From: Catonia carolina
Taxonomy: Eukaryota; Arthropoda; Insecta; Hemiptera; Achilidae
Direction: 5' to 3'
DNA: 64,000 nucleotides
NCBI GenBank assembly: GCA_035578175.1
Contig: JAQMRL010000011.1
Coordinates: forward strand, 1,871,501 to 1,935,500
Made by a program: the position numbers and the translations under genes. Positions 11,500-23,960 of this stretch are shown piece after piece. A model generated the notes under the pieces. The model saw only the letters and a list, made by a program, of their open reading frames with translations. It was not told the DNA's origin and ran no database searches. The stretch's first letter is position 1; each line of letters opens with the position of its first letter.

Positions 11500-14199
11500 A
11501 TTTTTGAAAATTATTTACGTAACCAATATTAAAGAAAGTCTCATCTGATTTCTGTACAGAACCTTATCCAAACCTTTCAAAAATTTATAGATATCGTACC
11601 ATTTTTTTTTTTACTAAATAGAATTTATCGAATTTTTCTTATAACAAGTATTCTTTTTTCCCATATCGTGTTTTTCATACAAATCGTCGTTATTCATACA
11701 AAATACCTTTTTCCAGAAGTAATCAGTTTTATTTGTACAGCGTGATTTGGTAGACAACCTGTAACGTTTTGAGAGACGTTAAACGTTTTAAGTATAGATT
11801 ACCGTGAATCACAGCGAGCAGGGTTGCCTGTAGTTGATAAATAATACGAATTGTTTGATAGTTTTCAAAGTCGATTTTTAATAATACATTTTACATTACA
11901 TTGCATAATCCATGGTAACTAACAAAATTGTTGTCAAAATTTTCCAGCACAATCCCCATTTAATTTAGTAAAAGGATAAGCGATTTAATCTACAATCCTT
12001 GTACATTTTGAACAATGACACAGAGAATTACAGAAAGAATGCGTTAACTCGTAAAAGTCCGACAGTTTATACCACGTGCCAAACAAATTTACGGTCAGTG
12101 AAGAGGGTGCAAGTTGATTTTATCGTTGCTGACCTTTTCAATGATCTTTCAAAATAGTGCTACAAATTTCTTTCACTGCTTATCCTGTCCTCTTTTCTAC
12201 TAAAATGAGTATCGGTTGGAATTCTTGTCTTTGTTTTTACTACCTTCAATATGTCGTTGGAAAAGCAACATCCAAGTTGATACTCGCCTCTAATGTTTTC
12301 CATTTACTGAAATTGATTTCCTGGATGTTTTCTACATCGTACAACAGGGATTGCGAGTACAAATTACGTAGTTATCTATCCAATAACTTTCTAATGTATA
12401 CAATATTGTTTCTTGAAGTAAAAACAGTATTGTATTGACATTATTTTACTCTACAAAATCTTTATTTATCCTTCATGTCAGTAGAGTAAAATAATTTTAA
12501 TTTTACTAACAAAGCCCAAAAGATTTGTATACAAAAATTAATATATGTTTTACCCTTAAAAGATATTTCACAGTTTTTAGTTACTGTACAACGAAATATT
12601 CTAATTTACAACGAATTCAGCCATTCCAGTCCAAAACATCACGCGTTTAGGAGTCAGTTTTACCTGCTGACATTTAAAACAGTTGACTAACCAAATCAGA
12701 TGTTAATTTAAAAATAAAAATAATTTTTTTCAAAATTATTTACAGTTTGAATATTTTTTTACATATTTTTCTAAATTATATTTGTAAAACAAAATGATCC
12801 ATATCTACAGTAAAAATTTGTTCATAAACTCTTCATATTCTCAATTTGTTGCGTAGGTACTATTATTATATTTTTGTTAATTTAAAAATAACTTTTCGTT
12901 CTAATTAATTTATTTGTTGAAAAATGAATCTGATACAGAAGGTCACGGATAAGATTTTTAACAATGAAAATGGAAATTTTAATTTATAAGTAGTTGAACA
13001 TCAAACCTACCACATTGATTGCAATTTGTTAGTTATGAGTTTTTGAAATATCTAATATTTAATTAAATTCAGTTATGATTAACTTTTAGAAAATTGTTGT
13101 AATATAATTTAATAACATGAATAAAAAAGTGTCTAGCCATTCTTCTTTATAAATCAAATATAAAAATATGATTAATTACTACTAACTGCAGTAGTTATAA
13201 AATTTAAGAAAACATAAAATTAATATTTATTTTAGGTTCATAATTATTTTCAAAATATATTTTAAATAAAATATCATTACATTAAAATTTCAAAACAAAA
13301 TAAGATAAAAATAAATTGATTTATAAATTGTTCCAGCTGAACTGTTACAGTATTTAAAAACAAAACAAAAATACAATATTAAAATTTGTATGTAAAAACA
13401 AAAAAAAATAATATAATAAAATATTAAATGTTTATGTTAGAAAAACTATGTGGGTAGTAATATGAACTGGTGTTTTTCGTTCAGATAGCTCATAAGGAAA
13501 TCTTTGATTCAGCTTTTAAACACCACCCTTGGTGCAAAGCGGATTGCACCAGGTCACAAGTACTTTTGTAAGTTTTATAAATGTTAATTATAAGTTTTTT
13601 TAACTTACATTTATTGCTATAACAAATATATTAAAAAGAGAAAACTGTTTAATTTATGAACAAACTTAAAAATTTTTTTTATACACCTTTTGTGTTAGAA
13701 ATGTAACATTGCCAAGATATTTAAATTTATGACTGATTTTTTTGTTGATATTGGCTTGAAATAAGACAGACCATATGTTTCTTCTTTACAAGCTGTAGTA
13801 ACTTTTTTATTGAATGTTGTATAGAAGTCATAATAATTTTTAACTCCTACCATAGGATTCTTCTTTGTACTAATACTACATGTGTAAATGTTTACACATA
13901 AAAATGCAAATGTATATTCTAAGTAATAAGGTAGGCTACGCATTATAAAAAATAAAAAAAAAATAAAAAGAGATTATAACAAACAAAGAATGAAAGAAAC
14001 TTAGTATCTAATCGTTAATCGGACAGTAAAGTTTTTTAAATGCTAATTTTTATAACTAACCAGTTACCAGCGTTTGTTGCTGGAATACTTATCTTTTGTA
14101 TTAAAATGTTAAGAAGGTATCCCTCTGATGGACACAAACAAAATTAAAGTTTTAAAATATATTAAAAATTTGTAATTTGAATTATTTTAAATAATAATA
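11500..14199. other. No feature seen
   Basis: About 2.7 kb of strongly AT-rich sequence with A runs and short chance frames. Old repeats may be hidden here but none is recognisable. Confidence 0.55.
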
Positions 14200-14320
14200 G
14201 AAAATATCGCTAATATCGCTGACGACACAATGATATTAGCTAGAGACCAAAACTCTTTACACGCTTCACGTGTGAAAAATGGAAAATAAAACTTAATACG
14301 GTGTCACAAAAACTTTAGAA
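14200..14320 (+). pseudogene. Jockey LINE fragment with the RT active-site motif
   Basis: The plus strand reads IADDTMILARDQNSL, matching the (Y)ADDTAILA box C of jockey reverse transcriptases. After a frameshift it reads EKWKIKLNTVSQ, matching the KW-IK-N segment that follows in that family. It is cut off at about 14330 by an R380 repeat. Confidence 0.65.
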
Positions 14321-14333
14321 AATTATTGTTGTT

Positions 14334-14690
14334 CTCTAGAGGTTTACTGAGTAAAACCGAGGAGTGAAGTAGTTTATATTGCCTTCCTCACTGAGTTATA
14401 ATAGTATGCTTATCAGCATGCCATGCCCTCCGAAAAGCACCCACTTTTCACCCTGCAAATGACACCTTCACTTCATTCACCACAGTGTCTGGATGTATAG
14501 TGAAATTCATTACTCTCAGAGGAGATAACTCTGAGTAGTTTCTTTTGCACCTCTACCTCTTCTGTTTTAAAATAGTTCAGTCATATAATTGGCTGACTAT
14601 GTAATAATTAGCAGAACTTTTTTTGTAGCCCTGGAACTAGCAGATCGAGTGCAATAAATTTAACACTCAACCTGCCCGTTATGAACAAAA
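14334..14690 (+). repeat. R380 repeat, copy 2
   Basis: Begins within CTCTAGAGG, so the terminal hairpin part is missing; otherwise nearly full length to AGCAGATCGAGT and the end segment. It is the plus-oriented half of an inverted pair with copy 3. Confidence 0.85.
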
Positions 14691-14974
14691 GAAAATTATT
14701 ATAAAGTTATTTAAAAATTGTATAAAATAAACAATTTTGTAAAAATAAGCTAAAGAACGTGTTTGTTCTACTATATGTTTTTGAAAAAAAGTTGCTGAAA
14801 TAATTAGGCTACAATGTAAAATAAAATTTTAAAATAAACTGAATGCTAATAGTTAAATTTGTAAAAATAACCTGTACAGTCCTTAGTAACGTGAAACAAA
14901 AAAATAAATTGAAAATAATCCGACGAAAAATGGTGTAAACCAATAATGTTCATAACACTAGATAATGAAATAAA

Positions 14975-15366
14975 TGCCCATAACCGGTAGGTGGAGTGTT
15001 AAATTATTTACACTCAACCTAGTAGTTCAAGGGCTACAAAAAATAGTTCTGTTTCTTATCACATGGTCAGCCAATTATATGATAAACATTTAAAAACAGA
15101 AGTAGAGGTTTAGTTATCTTTTCTGAGAGTAATACATTTCATTTTACAGTCAGACCCTGTGGTGAATGAAGTGAAGGTGTCATTTGCAGGATGGAACGTA
15201 GATGCTTTACGGAAGGCCTTTTCATAGATGCGTTTCGTAGTAGTTTTTCTGATAAGCATACTTTTACACTCAGTGAGGAAGGCATAAGTAAACCACGTCA
15301 CTACTCGTTTTACTTAGTAAGCCTCTAGAGGTTCAAACCAGCTTTTGGGCTGATAACCTAAACAAT
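14975..15366 (-). repeat. R380 repeat, copy 3
   Basis: Full-length minus-oriented copy ending in CTCTAGAGGTTCAAACCAG, a hairpin, and CTGATAACC. It is separated by about 285 bases from the oppositely oriented copy 2. Confidence 0.85.
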
Positions 15367-16684
15367 GTCAAGAAATGAAGTTATGAAAACATGGTTTATA
15401 AATGGTTGGCAAGATATAAATGTATAAAAAACAAAATTTCAAATCATATATAAATGTGTAACTCCTGTTTTAACTTCAATAATCAGTAGTTTATTTTAGT
15501 TTCCATGATGAAAAGTATAGACCACAATAGATTTAATTTGTCCATCTGTCTTGGGTTTTTTTTTATAATTGGACAAAATGAAATCAAAACAGGTTATTTT
15601 AGGCAAATGATCGGTTAAATAAATCTGATTTTTGTATCTTACATTTGTATCGTTACAATGGCCAAATATCTTCACGAAACTTTCACACTCCGTTATGGTG
15701 ACTTTAGGTAGAAAACTGACATTAAATCACACATACCAAACAAAAACGTGTATTACTAGACTCCAGACGTAAATAAGTAAATCAATTTAGTAATTGTTAA
15801 CTTATCTCTGCTTCAGTAATAATAAAATTTGATTTAACAATAAACAGTTAAGCAGTTACTTATTTATTTCATAAATATTAGCTACAATTTATATAAAAAA
15901 TTAATTATACGGTTCTACAAGTTGAGTTAATAAAAATAAGCTCCTGAATATGTATAAAACTTGTTTTAGAGAAAAATAGAGTATAAAGCAAAAGCATCGA
16001 AGGAAAACTTCAGAACAAGAAAAAATATCGGTAAAGAATATTGAGACGATTGCATAATGACTGTTCGCCACAACAAATAATCTAAGAGTCGCAGAGAATA
16101 CCCTTTTAATTGCAAATGGACATTTATGTTACGGGTCATTTAATAAAATTGGCCTTTTTGGTTACTGGATATTATTGCCATGGACATTTCACTGTGAACT
16201 AATTGACAGATAATCCATGCATTAGATGCACTTTGTACTTTCAGCCTGCTTGAGACCAGCGAAAGAGCATTTTGCAGATGTAAATGCTGCTCTGGCTTTT
16301 TTGGTTTGACTTTTATTCTCTCAGAAATCCCGGCTGCCATTCAATATACTTTCAAGATTATACATCTAAATCTTTCTGCAACGTGAATAATCTGCAGAAG
16401 TATTTGATTTTTATTAGAACGATTTATTTAGTGGAAGGTTATGGTTTTTTTTTTAAATAGCATCTAAACTTTTATTTACTTAATATTTTATCGATAAACA
16501 TGAGTTATAAATATTTCTTGAATCGTTTGACTGTCTGCTAGCTAAAATCAATGATTACAATAGTATAAGGAGAATTTACAAGGGAAGTATATTGACCGTT
16601 CTACATAATAGAATTTTCTCGTTCAGGACAGTAAAATTTAGTATAGTGTGTGTTCTGGTTAAATCGGCGACAGACATAAATACA
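15367..16684. other. No gene recognised
   Basis: Mostly AT-rich. A 66-aa ATG-started frame on the minus strand (16140-16340) has slightly elevated G+C but a stop directly before the ATG and no recognisable motif. Confidence 0.45.
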
Positions 16685-16822
16685 TCACATGGGGTGATTT
16701 GAGTGGGATAGACAATTGATGGAAGACAAGAGCGTCAGTTCCTGTTCCGGACGCACGCCTAGATAACGACCGGTAATGTCGGACACCTCCACTGGAGTAG
16801 CCTCTACTGGACATGGTCCCAT
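16685..16822 (-). other. Small ORF (45 aa) in a GC-richer island
   Basis: The minus strand opens from an ATG at 16822 with MGPCPVEATPVEVSDITGRY and ends at TGA (16685-16687). The island around 16690-16850 is close to half G+C, in sharp contrast to its surroundings. I recognise no family. It could be an exon, a regulatory segment or an old insertion. Confidence 0.2.
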
Positions 16823-17160
16823 TTCCGAATACAGAGTACCACTTTATATGACCTTCTACCCTCTTTTGTTATTTCATTTGAAAAATACGCTTTACAGAAT
16901 GAAATATTCACGTTCATTTTCAGTTATGTCGCTTAACAGCAAATTAAGTGAATGATATTGCAATAGATTTTTAAACTTATTCCAAATCATAAATTTTAAT
17001 GATTTACTGTACATATTTTCTAGTAAATGTTTTTTGTATTTAGTGTAAATATTACATAGATAATATTTTTTATGAAAGTCAAGTACTTTGTTGTTATTGA
17101 ATCATCGATTTTAATGGTCAGAGCAACAATTCCAAAAGTCCTGGGCTTGATTCCGGATAA

Positions 17161-18010
17161 GGGGTAGTCAACCCAGAAAATGAAAATGAAAACTACTGGC
17201 TATAATTTATAATTTTATATTTAAAGATTAATTTACTAGTAATGATCTACCATCTGGACTAAGCCAAAAAATTAATTACTGCCTCTAATATAAGGGTGGG
17301 GTGGAAAGCGGACTTTAACGGGGAATCAAATATCTCAGGAACCAAGAAAGATATCAACAAGATTCTTGGGCCAAAAAATAAAAAACCATTGCTTTCTATT
17401 ATCTGTTGTATGCTCTTATATGTAATTTTTCTTACAAGAAACAAATTGAAGAAAAAACCATATTAACAAAAAAATATATTTTATGTATCACAGATTTTTT
17501 TTAACTAATTTCGTATCCAGTTTTTTTTGTAATAATCACTCAACAGATAATAGAGCAAGAAATTATGAACATTTAAAAAAATTTCCTAACAAACCGAAAT
17601 ATTTAATTCCCAAGAATGTACACCATGCAAAAAAACATTTTCGGAAAACTTTATTTAAAGTTTACGGAATAGTTTCACTCGCCTTGCTAGTGAGCATTAT
17701 TTTTTTACAAAATAATTTATCTAATCGCTATGTAAATGAAAAACAAAACAAAATTAACAAAATAAACCTACAGTAACTAGTACAACTACTTCTAACTAGT
17801 AAATTTCTGATTTATTATCATTTCAAATAAAAACCTAATAAACAGTTGCTACGACGAAAAAACATATATATGTTTAAAACAGATGTTTTTATAACGTTTT
17901 GCCAACGTACAATGGAAGCACATGGTATGATTCAGAAAATTTTAAGCTTCAAATAAATGCAAAAATATCGAAAATTCAACAAAAATCATCTTCTTGAGTT
18001 GACTACCCCG
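17161..18010. mobile_element. 850-bp element with inverted ends GGGGTAGTCAAC
   Basis: GGGGTAGTCAAC at 17161 recurs in inverted orientation at 17998-18009, with weaker complementarity inward (AGAA-ATGA). TTAA follows the right end (18011-18014) and ATAA precedes the left end, so a mutated TTAA duplication is possible. A 97-aa open frame (17483-17776) with one hydrophobic segment (VYGIVSLALLVSIIFL) lies inside, but I see no transposase motif. The class is unknown. Confidence 0.45.
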
Positions 18011-18014
18011 TTAA

Positions 18015-20631
18015 GTCACACAGTTTCCTTTTGCAATATGTCGTCTGCTACAGTCAAAAAGATTTAGTAACATGGATGAAATAATGCAATAATCTGAAAT
18101 TTTACTTGTTTGTTTCAACGTACAAATTTGATTTAAACTACCTTTTGATCTATCAACAGGCGCACAAAACTACGGCAATGGCTCTAGTTTTTATTTCATA
18201 TAAGGATTTGAACAATTTTTATAACCTTACCAAAGTTTAATAATCCATAAGAGTAGGTAATGGACCTGGCAGTTTGTGTAACTTTAAAATAAATATTGTA
18301 TTTTAAACAAATAAATTCGAAAGAACTAAGAAAGACAGGTAACTAACGAAACAATTATTTAGAACAGTATACAATGGAATCAAGGTGTCCGATAAAATTG
18401 CTATAGTTGGAAAAGACTTTCAGAATGAAACGGACAACAAAACAGGGCTTTCGCGAACTGCAAAACGAGTTCAGCGACTGGACGGAAGAAAAAAGGAAAG
18501 GCTTACAGAAAAGTTGTTACAACTGTTGGACATAAGACGAAGGTTTTCACCGATAATAATTTCAACGTTACTAATGATTATATGTCAGGTGCCTCCGTTT
18601 TAGCCTTCAAATTGACCGATATTGTCTAATAAACTAAATCCCAATAATAGCACGCTACTCAAGTCGTTTTTTGTACGTTACACTAACTTTAAATTTTTTT
18701 CTAAACTATTGACAAGTAAAGTTGCTTCGCTACATAATCGATGCACCATGGTCTCTAATGACATCACTATCTCAAAATGAAAACAATAGAAGAAATTCAG
18801 AACTATAGTACACAGCATCAATTAAAATTAGAAAATCATACACACCAACAACGAATATCGACTGAAACGACATAATTTTTTGACACTGTCCTATCGAGAC
18901 AACTAACTTATACCATTTATAAAAATTATAATAATTTATGAAAATAATTGTACATTCAAAGTTGTTTTCTCTCTCCGTTATTTTTATTATTTATTGTCAT
19001 AATTACTGTTGAAACATTTAGTTATCTATTCTGTCTGTATGTTTTTGTCTTACATAATTGTTTTTTTTTTGTAAGGGCCTAAAATTATTGGATTTTATTC
19101 TCAAAATGTTTTGGCTAAAAAGTATTTCTCTTTGATAATTTTCTTATATATTCTTATAGTTGATTGTTTGAACAGATTACAAATAAACTTAGTTGATAAA
19201 AAAATACTGCTGACACATAACCTTTGTGAATGTCCTAGTTTGTCATTTACCAGAACACAGCTATTAGAGCTCAAAGGATCTTTGACCGGGAACGCTGAAT
19301 AATTTGGATATTTGAGTCACTGGATGTTTCCTATAATTGGATACCGTAAAGTCCAAACTGGTTTGAGTAGGCCTACGATTTTTATAAAGTTTGTAACTAA
19401 ACAAAATTAAAGTAAAGTAATTGATTTTGTATTTTTGTTCATTGGGGTTATTTAACTCTATAATTTTATCTGCAGTTTCATCCAGATATCACAAAATAAA
19501 TAAAAATATTAAAAATTTATGAGTTAAATTGTGAAGCCCCATGAATGAAGAAATGTCTGATGATAAGGTTTAACAGAAATGTAACCTTAGTAATAAAAAG
19601 GTTGACAATAATATAATAAAAAACAACATTAAAAAGTCAAAAAGTGCACGTGTACATTCGCGTGCAGACTTAACTTTCTTTATTATTTGGTAGTAGAATA
19701 AAGTTGAAGTTAGTTAGCTTCTTTAAGAGATCCTAAAGGCATTTATTACGTGGCATTGCAATATAATAATAAGTTTTAGAAACGAGCAGTACAAAAACCC
19801 AACTGAAACTGTCTTCTAATGATATGGAATTGAAGCGTCTAAGAAGGCTTAATAAGGTTGGACGCGCAGCATTATAGCTGCGTGACTAAACTGAACTAAA
19901 AAAAACTTCCAGAGACAAAAGCTGGACTTTGCGTGGCTCTACATTATCATGTCGCACGACTACAGGGACCTATTGTAGGCAGGTAACTGTTGCTGTATTG
20001 TAAGTCGTAATAGTGGACCACAAACACTGACTGTAACCTGTTGTTAAAAGAGTCTGCCTTATTAAACCAATGTTTTATAATAATTTAGTACTAGAAACAC
20101 GCACTTTAAAGTCATATAAATAGTTGTAGTAAACAAATTATAAAGATGCATACGTGTGTATTATATATTTACACATGAAAATAATACAAAAGTGCATGTA
20201 AATACTACAACAGTATTAAACTGAAGAAAATTAGTTAAATACTGTCTAAATAGTAATACTTGATAAACTACATATTAAGAAGTTGTATTAATTATCAGTA
20301 ACACGAATTTTAAAATTCTTTGATTTTTCCGAACTTCGTATAAAAACTGTTTATCCTGTAGTAGGCCTACAAACATATATATTAAATAAATATTCTTATT
20401 AAATACGTCTGGCTATAATACTGTAATATTTATACCTGGTTCTATCGGGATCTGTTTTTTGATAAATAATTTTATTTAACTTCTTTTTATAGTTTATCCA
20501 GGTATTTTGTTTTGTTTCAATACAAATAAAACAAAAATCAGGTGTGAAGTTTCTCTTCACAAAGCAAAATAATGAACAATTTAACCTAATTATTAGTAAT
20601 AAAACATTAAATAATAAACAAAATTTTAATG
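18015..20631. other. No feature seen
   Basis: AT-rich sequence. Short frames at 18385-18603 (GTG start) and 19111-19302 are not supported. Confidence 0.5.
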
Positions 20632-21521
20632 TTGCAAAATGAAAATCAACCTGTTTGGCTTAATAATACGGAAAATCAATCTCTTACTCTGTAGAGAAAA
20701 ATGATTGAAATAAAAGTTATAGATCTTTCCTATAAATTTAATGTATACACTTTTGTCTTAAAATGCATTACTAAGGCTGAAATCTTAAAAATCGATTTTT
20801 TTACTATTTTTGTGAAAAAAAAACAGAAAATTGCTAATTACCTCTGTACTAAACGTTATCAAAAAATGTTTTGAATAAAGTTTGTAGGTTTTTAAATTCT
20901 CTACAACTTTTTTACATATTTTGCTAAACTGCATATTAAAACCACAATCTTAAACAAAATAAATTTTTTCTACGAGAGCACAGCCTCCTCAAGAATTTCA
21001 GAAGACATGTCACCTACCCTGTCTTATAGAACATAAAATTTGTAGTTAACGAAACGATTTTTAAAAAAATTGTAGGAGCCGTTTTTGAGAAAATCGCAAA
21101 AAGTGAAAACTGACACGCAATAGTCTACTACTACTTCCAGTTGACCAATTTTGATGAAAATGTTCGTGTCGGATCCGGTAGTAGTACCTAACTTAAGTTT
21201 CAAGTTCGTACAATGTTCCGTTCTTACGATATTTTGTTCACACCCACACGCAGACACACAGACCAATCGCTAAAAAACATATTTTTTGGGTTCAGGGGGT
21301 CTGAACCCCCTGAACAGGAGGACAGGTGGTAAGGGGTTCAGGAGTGAGATGGTAAACCACCTCACTCTTCGTTTTACTTAGTAAAACCTCTACAGGTTCA
21401 AACCAGTCTTTCGGCTGATGGCCTAAACAACAGGTTCTGAAAAGTGTAGATCCGGTGAAAAATCGACATGAAATCAATACTTTCCTTCCTATGTATTCAT
21501 ATAAGCAGAGAAAGTACAAAT
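20632..21521 (+). repeat. 780-bp dispersed repeat, copy 1 (split by an R380 fragment)
   Basis: This copy shares a long series of segments in the same order with 54203-54990: GCAAAATGAAAATCAACC, the TTGTAGG-type middle part, GTAGGAGCCGTTTTTGAGAA, TGACCAATTTTGAT, AATGTTCGTGTCGG, CACACAGACCAATC and CTTTCCTTCCTAT. It is non-coding. An R380 fragment interrupts it at about 21300-21432. No terminal inverted repeats are obvious, so the class is not assigned. Confidence 0.8.
21341..21432 (-). repeat. R380 repeat, copy 4 (3' fragment only)
   Basis: Only the last roughly 90 bases of the family in its sense direction: GGTAAACCACCTCACTC, the ACTTAGT hairpin, the CCTCTACAGG palindrome remnant, AACCAG, hairpin, CTGATGGCC and an A-rich AAACAAC tail. 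It interrupts the 780-bp repeat. The 5' truncation fits target-primed retroposition. Confidence 0.8.
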
Positions 21522-22190
21522 TTGATATCTTTTATAAATTAACATATATTTATATTAATTTATAATATTTATATTTGTGTTACAGTGTAATTAATTTCAG
21601 GAGACCCATTTTAAATTTATGTTTGAAACCAAAGAAGAAATACACCACTATGAACAGAAGAAACCTTTCATTATTCCACGTTTCATGTATACTATTAAGG
21701 AACCGAGACAGTTATATATTTAAATCTTGCTTTAAAAATTGTCACTCGTTAATAATACACAATTACTGTCTGTTATTCCCCTTTTTCAACACAAAGAAAT
21801 ATGACTAAAGTTTAACTTCAACCAGACCTTAATATTACTATGAACATCAGACTTCAAAATATTTTTATTTTTTAAATCAGTTTCTGAAGGGAGTGTACGA
21901 GAAAGGCGATAGACTCAGTCTTGATTCAAAATCTTTAAAAGTTGTTAATGTAGAAATACATTACTTTATGATATTGTACACAAAGTTAGAATTGTACAAA
22001 CAGTGCAAATCTTTATTATCCCTTGATTTTTAACGCTTGCACAATGGTAAATTTTAATACGATTAAAAAAGACTCGACACATCATTTTCTATTGTCTACT
22101 ATGTTACAGCTGACATGTCATTTTTGATAAATCAGTGAAAATCAGCTGGTGATTTATTCAAATTATTCAGTAAAACTAAATTTTAGAGAT

Positions 22191-22358
22191 GGCCGCCTCC
22201 TAAGTACAGTGGTTAGGGCATTGGCCTGCCACGCGGAGATCCCGGGTTCGATTCCCGGCCAGAGTCCGGAAATTTTCACGTGTCAAATCCTACAGTTAAT
22301 GTTACATAATTCACTGTAGTTGCTAATGACCAAGCAGTTAATGCGACTTTAAATAAAT
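22191..22358 (+). repeat. tRNA-derived SINE, family A (best head)
   Basis: The head closely resembles tRNA-Gly(GCC): GGCCTGCCACGCGG in the anticodon arm, A box-like TAAGTACAGTGG, and B box GGTTCGATTCC (22245-22255). The tail reads GTTGCTAATGACCAAGC, then AATGCGACTTTAAATAAA. This supports a tRNA-Gly origin for the family. Confidence 0.9.
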
Positions 22359-22788
22359 TAATTTTTAAAAAAATTGTGTTTCCGAGTTTGACGGGCTGTA
22401 ACTTCAAAATGGAAAGAGATTTTTAAAACGGTTTGCACCAGTGAATAATGTATTTTCAAATGATGCGTCATATGACCCTCTTTAGATTTTAAAAAAAGTT
22501 GCATTCAAGATGGCGGAAAAATTGTACAAAAAATAAATTTCAGAAGATTATATTTGCATTTATAAGATTATATTGTTTTTGAAGATTAAAATCACTTTTT
22601 TGCGAAATATTTTGCCGTACCCATACTTTTGGGAAACTCTTCTGAATAAAAAATTTAATAAAAAAAAGGATTTATATTGATATTCCAAACGTGTTTAATG
22701 GTTCTGTTACCGAATATTAGCCAGATTATCAAGCAGCTTTAAACGAAGTAATTTTATGATATTTGAGTCTTTGCTAGTACTTTTTTTT

Positions 22789-22910
22789 GTCATCAGCCTC
22801 TCGACTGGTTTGATGCAGTTATTCAAACTGTTCTATCTTGCGCAACACGTTTCATATCTGCATACCTGTAACATCTCACATCTTTTGTAATTTGCTTTAT
22901 ATTCTAACCT
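22789..22910 (-). mobile_element. LINE 3' end, part 1 (split copy)
   Basis: The minus strand matches the 3' terminus of the LINE at 29865-31101, ending in ATCAAACCAG, a stem-loop and CTGATGAC. The match breaks off at TATTCTAACCT (22900-22910) and resumes after the same 11 bases at 23731. Confidence 0.85.
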
Positions 22911-23730
22911 GCAATGCAATTTAAAATATTGAATTAACTTATGAAAGAATTAACCAATATTACTAAGAAATAAATTGATCAACGCAAATTGAATTGTAAA
23001 TGAAAATTGAATTTAATGAATGTAAAGAAATTTGAAAATTGACAAAATTATTACCTATGTCACAAAAATTATTTCTTTGAATTGAATTTATTGATGACAC
23101 TGTTATAACTCTGTATTATATTCTAAATTAATTAATGATATATAAATATTTGTTTTAATATTGAATTGAATTATTATTCTCTAATCTACCTATGAGCTCA
23201 ATTATTAAATTATTAAATATTTACGATTTTATAAATTCCTTGGAGTCTTCTCTGCTGTTTGTGTATTCTTCCATTGACCGGGATCGAATGGGGGGCTTAG
23301 TCATTGTTGCAATATTGGTTTTATAGATGTTCATAATTTTATTCAAATCTTTTCTTCATATTTGTAAATTATCAAAGTCATTTTAATTAGTTCCACAATT
23401 AAGGATTCTTGTTATTTCACTTTACTTCTTTACTTATTTTCTTATTTTCAAAATTTATTTAATTAAGTTATACTTTCTTTTGTTATTTTAGTTAAATTTA
23501 AAATATTTAGCTTCTGGAATTAATTTCTTTTAATATTTAGTTTTCTTCTCATAAATCTTCTTAATACATTTCATTACTGTTTATTCTATTTACTTTTAAA
23601 ATTGAAATTGTTTAATTTTTATTATTTTTTAGATTATTTTAAAAATTATTTCTTAAATTAACAATTGGTTACTTAAATTGAATCATCTATCAACGATGTA
23701 ATAAAACATAGACTGCTATTCTATAAGCCG
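22911..23730. mobile_element. 820-bp insertion flanked by an 11-bp target duplication
   Basis: TATTCTAACCT occurs on both sides (22900-22910 and 23731-23741), and the flanking LINE sequence is collinear with intact copies across the junction. The insert is extremely AT-rich with no ORF. It begins GCAATGCAATTT and ends ATAAGCCG. There are no terminal inverted repeats and no poly(A), so its class is unknown. Confidence 0.75.
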
Positions 23731-23960
23731 TATTCTAACCTTTGCCTCCACCCATAATTCACTCCCTCAATATTACCCTCCATTGTTGATAGACCAATAC
23801 CTGGATGTCTTAAGATATGCCCCATTAGCTTATCCCTTCTTCTGGTAAGATGCTTCCATATACAATTCATCCACTCGCCTAAGAACCTGCAAATTACTTA
23901 TTTTATCCACCCACCTAATCTTTAACATTTTCCTATAACACCACATTTTATTTAATTTGC
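23731..23960 (-). pseudogene. LINE 3' end, part 2 (ORF2 C-terminus)
   Basis: The minus strand continues the split LINE and encodes the same ending as the plus-strand copy: MGHILRHPGI and NIEG, with the upstream DKISN-QVLRR type segment. It fades beyond about 23960. Confidence 0.8.

Noticed and set aside
17115..17160. tRNA-derived SINE fragment on the plus strand
   Set aside because: GGGCTTGATTCCGG resembles a B box, but there is no A box and no family tail, so the evidence is too thin.
17483..17776. 97-aa ATG-started ORF as a gene
   Set aside because: One hydrophobic segment but otherwise Asn/Lys-rich AT-driven composition, inside a probable mobile element. No motif.
18385..18603. 72-aa plus-strand ORF
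   Set aside because: Starts at GTG and has no recognisable motif; weakly protein-like only.
22191..22266. Functional tRNA-Gly(GCC) gene
   Set aside because: The head resembles tRNA-Gly but lacks complementary acceptor ends and runs straight into the SINE body and tail.
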